Shown: positions 17,373-25,036 of the stretch, piece after piece
How the letters are laid out: each line of letters opens with the position of its first letter
Position numbering within the stretch: the first letter of the stretch is position 1
Source: [Enterobacter] lignolyticus SCF1
Lineage (GTDB): Bacteria > Pseudomonadota > Gammaproteobacteria > Enterobacterales > Enterobacteriaceae
Assembly: GCF_000164865.1 (NCBI RefSeq)
Contig: NC_014618.1
Coordinates: forward strand, 4,030,001-4,094,000
Reading direction: 5' to 3'
DNA: 64,000 bases
Position numbers and translations under genes: made by a program
The notes under the pieces: model-generated
Seen by the model: only the letters and a program-made list of their open reading frames with translations
What the model was told of the DNA's origin: nothing
The model's database searches: none

Positions 17373-18401
17373 ATGTCTGCCATGACCCCGGCAAGTGAAG
17401 TCTTGCTGCGCCACAGTGATGATTTCGAAAAAAGCCGTATTTTGTTTGCCGGCGATCTGCAGGATGACCTGCCCGCTCGTCTCGAAACGGCTTTCAGCCG
17501 CGCCCATACCCAGCAGTTCCACCACTGGCAGGCGCTCAGCCGCACGATGGGCGACCGCGTACGCTTCAGCCTGACCGCTGACGCCGCGGACGTCGCCGAC
17601 TGCGACACGCTTGTCTACTACTGGCCCAAAAACAAGCCGGAAGCGCAGTTCCAGCTGACCAATGTTCTGTCGCTGATGCCTGTCGGCACCGATATCTTCG
17701 TGGTGGGCGAAAACCGCAGCGGCGTGCGCAGCGCCGAGCAGATGCTGGCGGAGTACGCGCCGATGAACAAGGTCGACAGCGCGCGCCGCTGCGGCCTGTA
17801 TTACGGGCGTCTGGAAAAACAGCCGACCTTTAACGCCGACGGCTACTGGGGCGACTACGCGCTGGACAGCCTGACCATCAAAACCCTGCCCGGCGTCTTC
17901 AGCCGCGACGGTCTGGACGTCGGCAGCCAGCTGCTGCTGTCGACGCTGACGCCGCACACCAAAGGCAAAGTGCTGGACGTGGGCTGCGGCGCGGGCGTAC
18001 TGGCCGCCGTACTGGCCAGCCATTCGCCAAAGGTTCGCCTGACCCTGTGCGACGTTAGCGCGCCGGCGGTAGAAGCCAGCCGCGCGACGCTTGCCGCGAA
18101 CGGTTTTGAAGGCGACGTGTTCGCCAGCAACGTCTTTTCAGAAGTGACCGGCCGTTTCGATATGATCATTTCGAATCCGCCGTTCCACGACGGCCTGCAA
18201 ACCAGCCTCGAAGCGGCGCAGGCGCTGATTCGCGGCGCGGTTCGCCATCTCAACAGCGGCGGTGAGCTGCGCATCGTCGCCAACGCCTTCCTGCCGTACC
18301 CGCAGGTGCTGGACGAGACCTTTGGTTTCCACGAGGTTATCGCCCAGACCGGTCGCTTTAAGGTCTATCGCACCGTGATGACCCGCCAGGCGAAAAAGTA
18401 A
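17373..18401 (+). CDS. rsmC: RsmC, 16S rRNA m2G1207 methyltransferase
   Basis: RsmC methylates G1207 of 16S rRNA in assembled 30S subunits using SAM. The 342-residue protein has two related methyltransferase-like domains. The N-terminal one is degenerate. The C-terminal one has the SAM loop VLDVGCGAGVLA and the catalytic NPPF motif (IISNPPFHDG). GAGGATC precedes the ATG. It is followed by a strong terminator at 18411-18446. Confidence 0.97.
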   Translation: MSAMTPASEVLLRHSDDFEKSRILFAGDLQDDLPARLETAFSRAHTQQFHHWQALSRTMGDRVRFSLTADAADVADCDTLVYYWPKNKPEAQFQLTNVLSLMPVGTDIFVVGENRSGVRSAEQMLAEYAPMNKVDSARRCGLYYGRLEKQPTFNADGYWGDYALDSLTIKTLPGVFSRDGLDVGSQLLLSTLTPHTKGKVLDVGCGAGVLAAVLASHSPKVRLTLCDVSAPAVEASRATLAANGFEGDVFASNVFSEVTGRFDMIISNPPFHDGLQTSLEAAQALIRGAVRHLNSGGELRIVANAFLPYPQVLDETFGFHEVIAQTGRFKVYRTVMTRQAKK

Positions 18402-18410
18402 GGCGTCCGT

Positions 18411-18446
18411 CTTCTCTGCTCGCGGGCAGAGAAGATGATGTTTTTT
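18411..18446 (+). terminator. Intrinsic terminator of rsmC
   Basis: CTTCTCTGC and GCAGAGAAG form a 9-bp stem, followed by ATGATG and a run of six T (18441-18446). It separates rsmC from the tRNA-Leu promoter. Confidence 0.8.
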
Positions 18447-18478
18447 GCAGCAATCAGACATTACGCCGCAATTAACTA

Positions 18479-18506
18479 TTGACGAAAAGCGGAAAACCAC
18501 TAGAAT
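18479..18506 (+). promoter_or_regulatory. Promoter of the tRNA-Leu operon
   Basis: A -35 TTGACG (18479-18484), a 16-bp spacer and a -10 TAGAAT (18501-18506) are followed by a GC-rich discriminator GCGCCTCC. Such a discriminator is typical of stringently controlled stable-RNA promoters. The first tRNA starts 43 bp later. Confidence 0.82.
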
Positions 18507-18549
18507 GCGCCTCCGTGGTAACGATTCTTTCATAGAGAATCGATGGTAT

Positions 18550-18636
18550 GCGAAGGTGGCGGAATTGGTAGACGCGCTAGCTTCAGGTGTTAGTGTCCTT
18601 ACGGACGTGGGGGTTCAAGTCCCCCCCCTCGCACCA
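18550..18636 (+). tRNA. leuV: tRNA-Leu (CAG), copy 1
   Basis: This is an 87-nt class II tRNA with encoded CCA. The acceptor GCGAAGG pairs with the 3' end CCCTCGC, the anticodon loop is CTTCAGGT (anticodon CAG), the variable arm is GTCC-TTAC-GGAC, and the T loop is GTTCAAG. It corresponds to the E. coli leuQPV cluster; assigning individual letters to the copies is by convention only. Confidence 0.97.
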
Positions 18637-18664
18637 TAATCCACGCAAGTATCGCTCGCACTGT

Positions 18665-18751
18665 GCGAAGGTGGCGGAATTGGTAGACGCGCTAGCTTCA
18701 GGTGTTAGTGTCCTTACGGACGTGGGGGTTCAAGTCCCCCCCCTCGCACCA
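18665..18751 (+). tRNA. leuP: tRNA-Leu (CAG), copy 2
   Basis: Identical in sequence to copy 1 and separated from it by a 28-bp spacer. The three copies form one transcript that would be cut by RNase P and RNase E. Confidence 0.97.
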
Positions 18752-18781
18752 ACGAGGCGATACATTTAGTAAGATGTCTGT

Positions 18782-18868
18782 GCGAAGGTGGCGGAATTGG
18801 TAGACGCGCTAGCTTCAGGTGTTAGTGTTCTTACGGACGTGGGGGTTCAAGTCCCCCCCCTCGCACCA
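18782..18868 (+). tRNA. leuQ: tRNA-Leu (CAG), copy 3, one-base variant
   Basis: Same as copies 1 and 2 except for C to T at position 48 of the tRNA (18829) in the variable-arm stem. This replaces a C-G pair by a U-G wobble (GTTC-TTAC-GGAC). The arm still folds and the anticodon is unchanged, so it should be functional. Confidence 0.96.
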
Positions 18869-19200
18869 GCTTTCTTACTCACTCCTGCATTTCTCTCTCT
18901 TATCCCATTAGCTTCAAATTCATCAGCGCCCTAACCGTTTGCTAACATCTGCTGCAACAGAGTTGTGCCGCCCAACCCAATAATGATAATAGTTATCATT
19001 TATTAGCATTCCATTCCCATCGCATGAAGTAACTTTACCTACGCGCTGATGACAGCCCTGAGTGAAGGTGATAAATTGTGCCGACGATACAGAAAGATTA
19101 GGATTTCTGATATTTTTCACGTCATACATTTACGGCGTGATATTGTTAACTCTGGCAGCTGGCGTTTCTGTAATTCCACAATTAATAACGACTTCCTGAC
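18869..19200. other. 332-bp intergenic region between tRNA-Leu and the diguanylate cyclase gene
   Basis: The region is AT-richer than its surroundings. It holds one clear element, a Fur-box-like palindrome at 18982-19000. A 68-codon minus-strand frame (18923-19129) spans the palindrome but has no credible ribosome-binding site and resembles nothing I know. No convincing tRNA operon terminator is visible after copy 3. Confidence 0.6.
18982..19000. promoter_or_regulatory. Fur-box-like palindrome upstream of the diguanylate cyclase gene
   Basis: AATGATAATAGTTATCATT is a perfect palindrome (AATGATAA-TAG-TTATCATT) strongly resembling the 19-bp Fur box built from NAT(A/T)AT repeats. The nearest downstream gene on the plus strand is the GGDEF gene at 19201, about 200 bp away. 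No promoter could be assigned with confidence, so which gene it controls is inference. Confidence 0.65.
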
Positions 19201-20265
19201 ATGACAGCACAATCCTGGCGTTCTCTGCGTATCAAGAAATATCAGTTTTCGTTACGCTTGTTTTTATTTCTTAATTTAACATCAGCACTCATTTCCGTGT
19301 TCAGCCCGTTATCACAGGTGTTTGCTCTGACGATACCGGTAACGCTGATAGCATTATCCAGCGTCGGGCTGCTGCTCGGGCACTGGGCCTTTTCGCACAA
19401 GAAAATCAATCTTCCGCTTATCTCTTTTACCTTTGGCTGCCTTTGGGCATGGCACGTAGCAATTAAAGCGCCGCTATTTACCGGCGCGAGCGTTAACTAT
19501 CTGATCATTGCGCTATTAGGGATATTTTTTATTGGCGTGATCGCTTTTTCGAATAATATTGTCGCCTTCACCCTGCATTCTTTACCGGTGCTGATCGCCT
19601 GCCTGATAATTGACAACGGCGCCCATTGGGTGCGCATGCTGTACTGCATCGCCCTGCCGCTCGTCGGGATTTCCCTGCAAAGCCTTATCCAGAAACGTAA
19701 CGATGATTTTGCCCAGGGCCTGATGTATAAGCTGCTGGAAGAGCGGCAAACGCTCAACGATCTGAGCATGCTGGACCCGCTGACCGGCCTCTACAACCGT
19801 CGTGGTCTGCAAAACCGCCTGGAAACACTGCTGGCGCTGGACGGCAGCGGGCATTTCGTTCTGCTGCTCGATATCGACCACTTCAAGGCCTATAACGACC
19901 ACTATGGGCATATGATGGGCGATCAGGCGCTAATCCAGGTCTCTGCGGCAATACGCAATGCCGTGCGCTCTCGTGATATCGTCACCCGCTATGGCGGTGA
20001 AGAGTTTATGGTGCTGCTGACCAACACCACGCCCGATGGCGCATTGCAAAGCGCGGAGCGTATCCGTCAGCGCGTGTACGACCTCAAAATTCCCCATATG
20101 TTTAATCAGACGGTGGCCACCAACGTGACGATCAGCATCGGCCTGGCGCCGCTGGAGGGCGACGATGTTGAAGCCGCTCTCGAAAATGCCGATAAGGCGC
20201 TGTATGAAGCCAAGCACATGGGGCGCAACAGCATCCTGACCAGCGAACAGCTGCAGCCCGCCTGA
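19201..20265 (+). CDS. Membrane-bound diguanylate cyclase (GGDEF)
   Basis: This 354-aa protein has about six N-terminal membrane segments (residues 17-160) with no named sensor domain that I recognise. A short coiled linker (about 165-190) leads to a GGDEF domain. The metal-binding DIDHFK is at 224-229 and the active-site GGEEF at 265-269. The inhibitory RxxD site (RSRD, 256-259) stands exactly five residues before it. It should make cyclic di-GMP from two GTP and be product-inhibited. No EAL domain is present. It sits beside fhuF on the same strand with a Fur-like box upstream, so iron control is possible. No E. coli K-12 counterpart at this place is recalled. Confidence 0.92.
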   Translation: MTAQSWRSLRIKKYQFSLRLFLFLNLTSALISVFSPLSQVFALTIPVTLIALSSVGLLLGHWAFSHKKINLPLISFTFGCLWAWHVAIKAPLFTGASVNYLIIALLGIFFIGVIAFSNNIVAFTLHSLPVLIACLIIDNGAHWVRMLYCIALPLVGISLQSLIQKRNDDFAQGLMYKLLEERQTLNDLSMLDPLTGLYNRRGLQNRLETLLALDGSGHFVLLLDIDHFKAYNDHYGHMMGDQALIQVSAAIRNAVRSRDIVTRYGGEEFMVLLTNTTPDGALQSAERIRQRVYDLKIPHMFNQTVATNVTISIGLAPLEGDDVEAALENADKALYEAKHMGRNSILTSEQLQPA

Positions 20266-20299
20266 TATCGCCTCCGCGAAGGATTTATCAGCAAAAGAG

Positions 20300-20349
20300 T
20301 TGCGCTACGCCGCAGCAATAGATAGCATTGGAAATCATTATCATTTAGA
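20300..20349 (+). promoter_or_regulatory. fhuF promoter with overlapping Fur box
   Basis: A -35 TTGCGC (20300-20305), 17-bp spacer and -10 TAGCAT (20323-20328) are followed by GAAATCATTATCATTTAGA (20331-20349). The latter is a Fur-box match covering the expected transcription start. This fits the known iron repression of fhuF by Fur. Confidence 0.75.
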
Positions 20350-20367
20350 TTTCTTATTCTCATCGCT

Positions 20368-21156
20368 ATGGCGTATCGCACAGCATCCCTGACTGAGACA
20401 GTTATCAGACACTCCGTGGCGCATGAACCCGCTCCGTCGCTGGCGGATGCGCTGCGAAACGCGCTGCACGCCCATCGCCCGCACCTGCTCGAATTCCTGC
20501 GGCTGGACGAAACGCCGCCGCCGCGCGCCATGACGCTCGCCGAATGGACCCGTCCCGCCGAGCTTCGCGCGCTGCTGGCCTGCTACTCCGATCATCTCTA
20601 TCGTCATAAGCCGGGACAGCCGCGAGAGAACAAACCGCTGCTGTCGCTCTGGGCGCAGTGGTATATCGGGCTGCAGGTGCCGCCGCTGATGCTGGCATTA
20701 CTCACCCAACGGCAGGCTATCGATCTTTCACCTGAGCGCGTTCGCGTCGAATTTCATGAAACGGGCCGCGCGGCCTGCTTCTGGATGGCGGTACATCAGG
20801 ATAAAACCGCTATTCTTGAGCCGCCGGTGAGCCGCATGGAGAAACTGATTACCCGCACGCTGATGCCGGTCGTCTGTGCGCTGGAGGCCACAGGCGACAT
20901 CAACGGTAAGCTTATCTGGAGCAACACCGGCTATCTGATCAACGGGTATCTGGGTGAAATGAGAAGCCTGCTGGGGGACGAGCTGGTCGCGACGCTGCGC
21001 CAGCGGCTGTTCTTCTCCCCACAGCTCTCCGACGGCCAGCATAACCCGCTCTGGCGCACGGTCGTGATGAGAGACGGGCTGCTGGTTCGCCGCACCTGCT
21101 GCCAGCGTTACCGCCTGCCGGACGTCCAGCAGTGCGGCGACTGCACGCTGAAGTAA
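20368..21156 (+). CDS. fhuF: FhuF, ferric siderophore reductase
   Basis: FhuF is a cytoplasmic [2Fe-2S] protein reducing Fe(III) in hydroxamate siderophores so that iron is released inside the cell. It has 262 aa, as in E. coli. The unusual cluster ligands Cys244-Cys245...Cys256-x2-Cys259 are present in the C-terminal RRTCCQRYRLPDVQQCGDC. It starts MAYRTASL like E. coli, although the Shine-Dalgarno sequence is weak. The upstream promoter carries a Fur box. It converges with the PTS gene (30 bp apart). Confidence 0.97.
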   Translation: MAYRTASLTETVIRHSVAHEPAPSLADALRNALHAHRPHLLEFLRLDETPPPRAMTLAEWTRPAELRALLACYSDHLYRHKPGQPRENKPLLSLWAQWYIGLQVPPLMLALLTQRQAIDLSPERVRVEFHETGRAACFWMAVHQDKTAILEPPVSRMEKLITRTLMPVVCALEATGDINGKLIWSNTGYLINGYLGEMRSLLGDELVATLRQRLFFSPQLSDGQHNPLWRTVVMRDGLLVRRTCCQRYRLPDVQQCGDCTLK

Positions 21157-21186
21157 CCCCGACGACATAGCGCCGGGGCCTGGCGG

Positions 21187-22530
21187 TCAGGCAACCTGCT
21201 CGTTTTCCTGCGCGGCGCGCTGCGCCTCTTCCGCCTCCTGCGCCAACAGCTGTTTCTCATACACCCGGAAGAACGGGTAGTAGATGACGGCGGAAACGCA
21301 GGCCAGCAGCACGACGAGGATCGCCGCGCGGAAATCCCAGCCCAGCGCCCAGGCCGCCCCCACCGGCGCTGGCGCCGTCCACGGCACCACGGAAATCACC
21401 CGGCCAATCAGATCCAGCTTCATCGTTCCCCAGGCCAGCACGGCATTCACCATCGGCGCCAGCAGAAACGGAATGAAGAACACCGGGTTCATGACGATCG
21501 GCGTGCCGAAGATCACCGGTTCGTTGATGTTAAAAACGCTCGGCACAATGCTCAGCCGACCAATTGAGCGCAGGTGCGCGGAGCGGCTGCGCAGATAGCA
21601 GAACACCAGCCCCATCGTCGCGCCGGAGCCGCCAATAACGATGAAAAACGTCCAGAACGCTTCCATAAAGATATGTGGCAACGGTTCGCCGTGGGCCAGC
21701 GACGTCTGGTTCATTCCGAGGTTCGTCAGCCAGAACATCTGCAGCATGCCGGAAACGATCGCCGCGCCGTGGATGCCCGCAAACCACAGCAGATGGGCAA
21801 TCAGCACCGCCAGCAGGATCGCCGGTAGCGAATCCGCCGCGGAAACCAGCGGTTTAAATATCGCCATGATCGCCTGCGGGATCAGCATATCGAACTGGCT
21901 CTGGATAAACAGGCTGAGCGGATAAAGCGTCAGCACCACCACCAGCACCGGAATCAGCAGATCAAACGAGTTTTTGATCATCGGCGGAACCTGATCCGGC
22001 AGGCGAATGCCGATATTGCGGATCTTCAGAAAACGCATCATCTCCACGCAGTACACCGCCACCAGGATAGCGGTAAAGATCCCCGTGCCGCCCAGGCTGT
22101 CAACCGGCAGCGTGCCGTTGGTTTTTGGCGCCGCCACCAGCAGAAACGCCATGATAGAGAGCATCGCGCACATGAATGGATCGAGCTGATGGCTCTTTTC
22201 GTAATGCTTACCGAGGTTGTAGGCAATCGCCGCGCAGATGTAGATAGACATAATGCCCATGGTCATATCGAACGGCGTCAGAATTCGCCCTTCGAACTGC
22301 TTCGCCATATCCAGCCACGCGCGGGCAAAACCCCAGGTGGTATCCGGGGAAAACGGCGGATAGGCAAACACCAGTAAAAATGAGCCGACAATCATGAACG
22401 GCATCGCCGAGATAAAACCATCGCGGATAGCCATCACGTGACGCTGGGACGAAATACGCCCGGCAACCGGACTGACATAGTTTTCGACAAAACGGAAAAT
22501 CAGATTAAAGGCGGCATGGTTCGCAGACAT
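21187..22530 (-). CDS. PTS IIC component, cellobiose/diacetylchitobiose (CelB/ChbC) family
   Basis: This 447-aa integral membrane sugar permease belongs to the lactose/cellobiose PTS IIC family. The N-terminus FVENYVSPVAGRISSQRHVMAIRDG is written here only in part (FVENYVSPVAGRIS), about ten membrane segments follow, and the family motifs LLWFAGIHG and NEPVIFGTP are present. AGGAG precedes the ATG. No IIA, IIB, glycosidase or regulator gene is adjacent, so it must borrow IIA/IIB proteins from another system. The substrate is unknown, probably a beta-glucoside or chitobiose-like disaccharide. A strong operator and promoter lie upstream (22709-22762). Confidence 0.9.
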   Translation of the reverse strand: MSANHAAFNLIFRFVENYVSPVAGRISSQRHVMAIRDGFISAMPFMIVGSFLLVFAYPPFSPDTTWGFARAWLDMAKQFEGRILTPFDMTMGIMSIYICAAIAYNLGKHYEKSHQLDPFMCAMLSIMAFLLVAAPKTNGTLPVDSLGGTGIFTAILVAVYCVEMMRFLKIRNIGIRLPDQVPPMIKNSFDLLIPVLVVVLTLYPLSLFIQSQFDMLIPQAIMAIFKPLVSAADSLPAILLAVLIAHLLWFAGIHGAAIVSGMLQMFWLTNLGMNQTSLAHGEPLPHIFMEAFWTFFIVIGGSGATMGLVFCYLRSRSAHLRSIGRLSIVPSVFNINEPVIFGTPIVMNPVFFIPFLLAPMVNAVLAWGTMKLDLIGRVISVVPWTAPAPVGAAWALGWDFRAAILVVLLACVSAVIYYPFFRVYEKQLLAQEAEEAQRAAQENEQVA

Positions 22531-22708
22531 AGCAGCTCTCCTGACAGGCTATAGACGTAAGCACAGCAACGGGGTCTTTGCCGCTATGCGCAATATCATA
22601 CTGTGAGTTCGCTGCCACACCGGGCGGCTCACCGGATGTACTACTCAGAAGGATATATTTCATACACGGCTCTTATTTTTTATTGGATACAGAAGACGTT
22701 ACGCGCTC
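22531..22708. other. Leader region of the PTS IIC gene
   Basis: About 180 bp lie between the predicted -10 and the IIC start codon on the minus strand, so the mRNA would have a long 5' untranslated region. I see no clear stem-loop of riboswitch type and no credible small gene in it. Confidence 0.4.
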
Positions 22709-22762
22709 AGTATTCATCGCCGTCAGACTCACTGCAACCGGTTACTGTAACCGGTTGCAGTG
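22709..22762 (-). promoter_or_regulatory. Promoter and 33-bp palindromic operator of the PTS IIC gene
   Basis: The arms CACTGCAACCGGTTAC and GTAACCGGTTGCAGTG are perfect 16-bp inverted repeats around a single T (22730-22762). They contain two AACCGGTT octamers of the kind bound by LacI-family repressors (GntR/AscG-like). On the minus strand TTGCAG (-35, 22732-22737) lies inside the palindrome, and AATACT (-10, 22709-22714) follows after 17 bp. A bound repressor would therefore block the promoter. No LacI-family gene is in the window. Confidence 0.75.
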
Positions 22763-22870
22763 AATGTGAAGAGGATCGAGAAATCTGAAATGTTATCGAA
22801 TTATTAACACAATTATTTACAGCCCGGGGTGACGTATGACAGATTAAAATCGCCAATAAGAGAGGAAATC

Positions 22871-23329
22871 ATGAGCCTTCAGTCCGTACGCCAGTTCTTC
22901 GCCGACCACGCGCCTGATATTGAAATTATAGAGCTTAATCAAAGCACTGCGACCGTTGCGCTCGCCGCCGCCGCCCACAACGTGGCGCCGGGGCAGATCG
23001 CCAAAACGCTTTCGCTAAAGGTTAAAGACGAGGTGATCCTCATCGTCGCCAAAGGCGATGCGCGTCTTGATAACAAGAAACTCAAATCAACCTTTGGCGC
23101 CAAAGCGCGGATGCTCAACAGCGATGAAGTGGTGACGGTAACCGGACATCCGGTCGGCGGCGTTTGCCCGTTTGGCCTGGAGAACCCGCTGACGGTGTTT
23201 TGCGACGTCTCTCTCAGAGAGTTCCCCGAAGTGCTCCCTGCCGCTGGCGCAACCCACAGCGCGGTACGCATCGCCCCGGACAGGCTGGCGCACCTGACTC
23301 ACGCCACCTGGGTCGACGTCTGCCTGTAG
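22871..23329 (+). CDS. YbaK/EbsC-type aminoacyl-tRNA deacylase
   Basis: This 152-aa single-domain protein is of the YbaK/ProX family, stand-alone homologues of the prolyl-tRNA synthetase editing domain that hydrolyse mischarged tRNAs. Family features are the lysine-rich AKTLSLKVKDEVILIVAKGD, DNKKLKSTFGAKARML, and GHPVGGVCPFGL. The ATG at 22871 follows GAGGAAATC. An upstream ATG at 22829 is in frame but has no ribosome-binding site. It is divergent from the PTS gene and ends 1 bp before the convergent bglJ. Which mischarged tRNA it edits cannot be told. Confidence 0.88.
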   Translation: MSLQSVRQFFADHAPDIEIIELNQSTATVALAAAAHNVAPGQIAKTLSLKVKDEVILIVAKGDARLDNKKLKSTFGAKARMLNSDEVVTVTGHPVGGVCPFGLENPLTVFCDVSLREFPEVLPAAGATHSAVRIAPDRLAHLTHATWVDVCL

Positions 23330-23330
23330 A

Positions 23331-24014
23331 TCAGTTCATTTTCACCCGGGACGACAGGTACAGGTTTCCACGTATCGGTGAATAGTGGAGCATATCCGCA
23401 GCACACAATAGATCAGTATCGGTACTTACCCCGAGCTTGGTCATCGCATTGAACTTATGCGCCCGGATTGTTTTTGTATTCCGGGCCAGATGCGCCGCTA
23501 TTTCCGGAATAGAAAGACCTTCCGCCATGTAGTAAAGAATGACGCGCTCTGTCGGGCTTAGGCCAGGGGTCGCGCCGCGACAGCCGCCGTTAATAATATT
23601 CTCCTGAGGAGACGGAAACACCTGCAAAAGCCCCTGCAGCTGCGCGGACAGATCGCTAATCGCGGCCGATTTACAGAGGATACCGTGCAGGCTCACCGGC
23701 GACAGATCGCGAATCAATCCGGCTTCCCGACGATCGTCAGAGATAACAATACGCCTCGCCTGCGGCGCCAGCCTGGCGACGCTTTTCAGCAGGTAGCTGC
23801 TATCCTTCCTCGACCCCCTGGCGCAGGAAATGGCATAAATCACCGCAAAGCAGGGCCAGCGATGCAATTCAGCTAAAAATTCAGCGGAATTCCTGAACAC
23901 ATGAATCTGACATTGATTGCCTGATGTGTGCGTCAGCAGCTTTTGCAATCCCAGCACTGACATCGTACAGGCGTCTATGATAGCGATATGTCGCGTTGCG
24001 GCATGTTTTTCCAT
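23331..24014 (-). CDS. bglJ: BglJ, LuxR/FixJ-type regulator
   Basis: This 227-aa protein has a degenerate receiver-like N-terminus and a LuxR-type helix-turn-helix (LSPTERVILYYMAEGLSIPE, IAAHLARNTKTIRAHK). In E. coli BglJ forms a heterodimer with RcsB, activates bgl and other genes, and counters H-NS. It overlaps the upstream yjjQ by 40 nt, as in E. coli, so it is translationally coupled. The N-terminal phosphoacceptor region looks poorly conserved, consistent with phosphorylation-independent action. It is convergent with the YbaK-like gene. Confidence 0.9.
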   Translation of the reverse strand: MEKHAATRHIAIIDACTMSVLGLQKLLTHTSGNQCQIHVFRNSAEFLAELHRWPCFAVIYAISCARGSRKDSSYLLKSVARLAPQARRIVISDDRREAGLIRDLSPVSLHGILCKSAAISDLSAQLQGLLQVFPSPQENIINGGCRGATPGLSPTERVILYYMAEGLSIPEIAAHLARNTKTIRAHKFNAMTKLGVSTDTDLLCAADMLHYSPIRGNLYLSSRVKMN

Positions 24015-24691
24015 TCAGCGTGCTCTCCGTAGACGGTATGGAGATTGAGCTCCCTCATCCCCTCCGCGCTGTTAATCCAGGCGTACATATCGGCGTTCCC
24101 GCGCAGAGACAAGCGCCTGATCGCGCTGTTTTTCTGGGCGCTGACGGTTTTATTGCTCTTATGCAGCATCGTCGCGATTTGGTTAATCCCCCACCCTTTC
24201 GCCAGCAGACGCAGCACCTGGCGTTCGGATATCGTCAGCGAGACGCTTCTGAAATACCCGGGCTCGATGGCGCTGCTGCGGGGTACCACCAGACTGCTGC
24301 TGATGTAGCCGTCGTTTTTTTCACGGATAGCCCTTATGACCTCGGCAACGGGCTCCGCGTCGGACAGCAGCGAGCTCTGCGGACGCATTAAATACTCAAC
24401 GGCAAGGGGATAGAGCGCAGGACTGACCAGAAAAACCCAGCGAATATCAGTGTACTGCGTCATTAACGAATAATATTGCTCACAGATTGCGTGCGGCTCC
24501 GGCGAGCCGCCAAACAGATCGACCAGAACCAGAGTGGCGCGACGCAGCTGCATCAACGTTAATTCTTCAATGTACTGATAACAACCGCTTTCATATTCCG
24601 GGAAATTATCCCGCATAATAGCGCACAGGCCAGACTGTATTACCGGTAATCTGCTGATAACTATCCCATATCCAGAGCGTGTCGATAGCAT
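23975..24691 (-). CDS. yjjQ: YjjQ, LuxR-type regulator
   Basis: YjjQ is a 238-aa FixJ/NarL-like regulator with a C-terminal LuxR helix-turn-helix (LTISERQVLRLLAKGWGINQ, IATMLHKSNKTVSAQK). It ends close to E. coli YjjQ (MYAWINSAEG-ELNL-VYG). E. coli YjjQ represses flagellar and capsule genes and is itself silenced by H-NS. It is the first gene of yjjQ-bglJ. The upstream region is very AT-rich, consistent with H-NS silencing. Confidence 0.9.
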   Translation of the reverse strand: MLSTRSGYGIVISRLPVIQSGLCAIMRDNFPEYESGCYQYIEELTLMQLRRATLVLVDLFGGSPEPHAICEQYYSLMTQYTDIRWVFLVSPALYPLAVEYLMRPQSSLLSDAEPVAEVIRAIREKNDGYISSSLVVPRSSAIEPGYFRSVSLTISERQVLRLLAKGWGINQIATMLHKSNKTVSAQKNSAIRRLSLRGNADMYAWINSAEGMRELNLHTVYGEHAEWKNMPQRDISLS

Positions 24692-25036
24692 AATTCCCTC
24701 TCAGACGTTACCTTCCTTGTTTTCATTTGAATAAATGAAATCTGCCCCTCATTAAATAGAAGCTAAATTAAATTTATCATCGCAGCCTAAGTAATATCTC
24801 ATATCCGGGCTAAGAGATTAATAGCTTAGATATTAGAAAAAATTTATTCTGTTGTTAGACTGGATTAATTATTTCAATTTTAATATCAAACTCTGACATA
24901 CAATTTTCACGATGAATACTTGCGTCACAGCCGCCGCGGCCGTTTTTCGTTATGCTTTGCGCTTGCCTGCCGCATACGGGCTCAGGTAAAAGTAGCCTAT
25001 GGGCTCGGCATTTTTGGTGAACACTCTCAGGCGATG
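24692..25036. other. AT-rich divergent region between yjjQ and yjjP
   Basis: About 345 bp, much AT-richer than the flanking genes, especially 24715-24905, with many A/T runs. This is the type of sequence H-NS binds in the E. coli yjjQ-bglJ promoter. No credible gene or hairpin is seen. The last 130 bp before yjjP are GC-rich again and read open, but I do not count them as coding. Confidence 0.6.

Noticed and set aside
18445..18769. Short plus-strand frames overlapping the tRNA-Leu genes (VAELVDALASGVS peptides)
   Set aside because: They are artefacts of reading tRNA genes as protein.
18923..19129. 68-codon minus-strand frame after the tRNA-Leu cluster
   Set aside because: It spans the Fur-type palindrome, which supplies part of its codons. 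There is no Shine-Dalgarno sequence and no recognisable domain.
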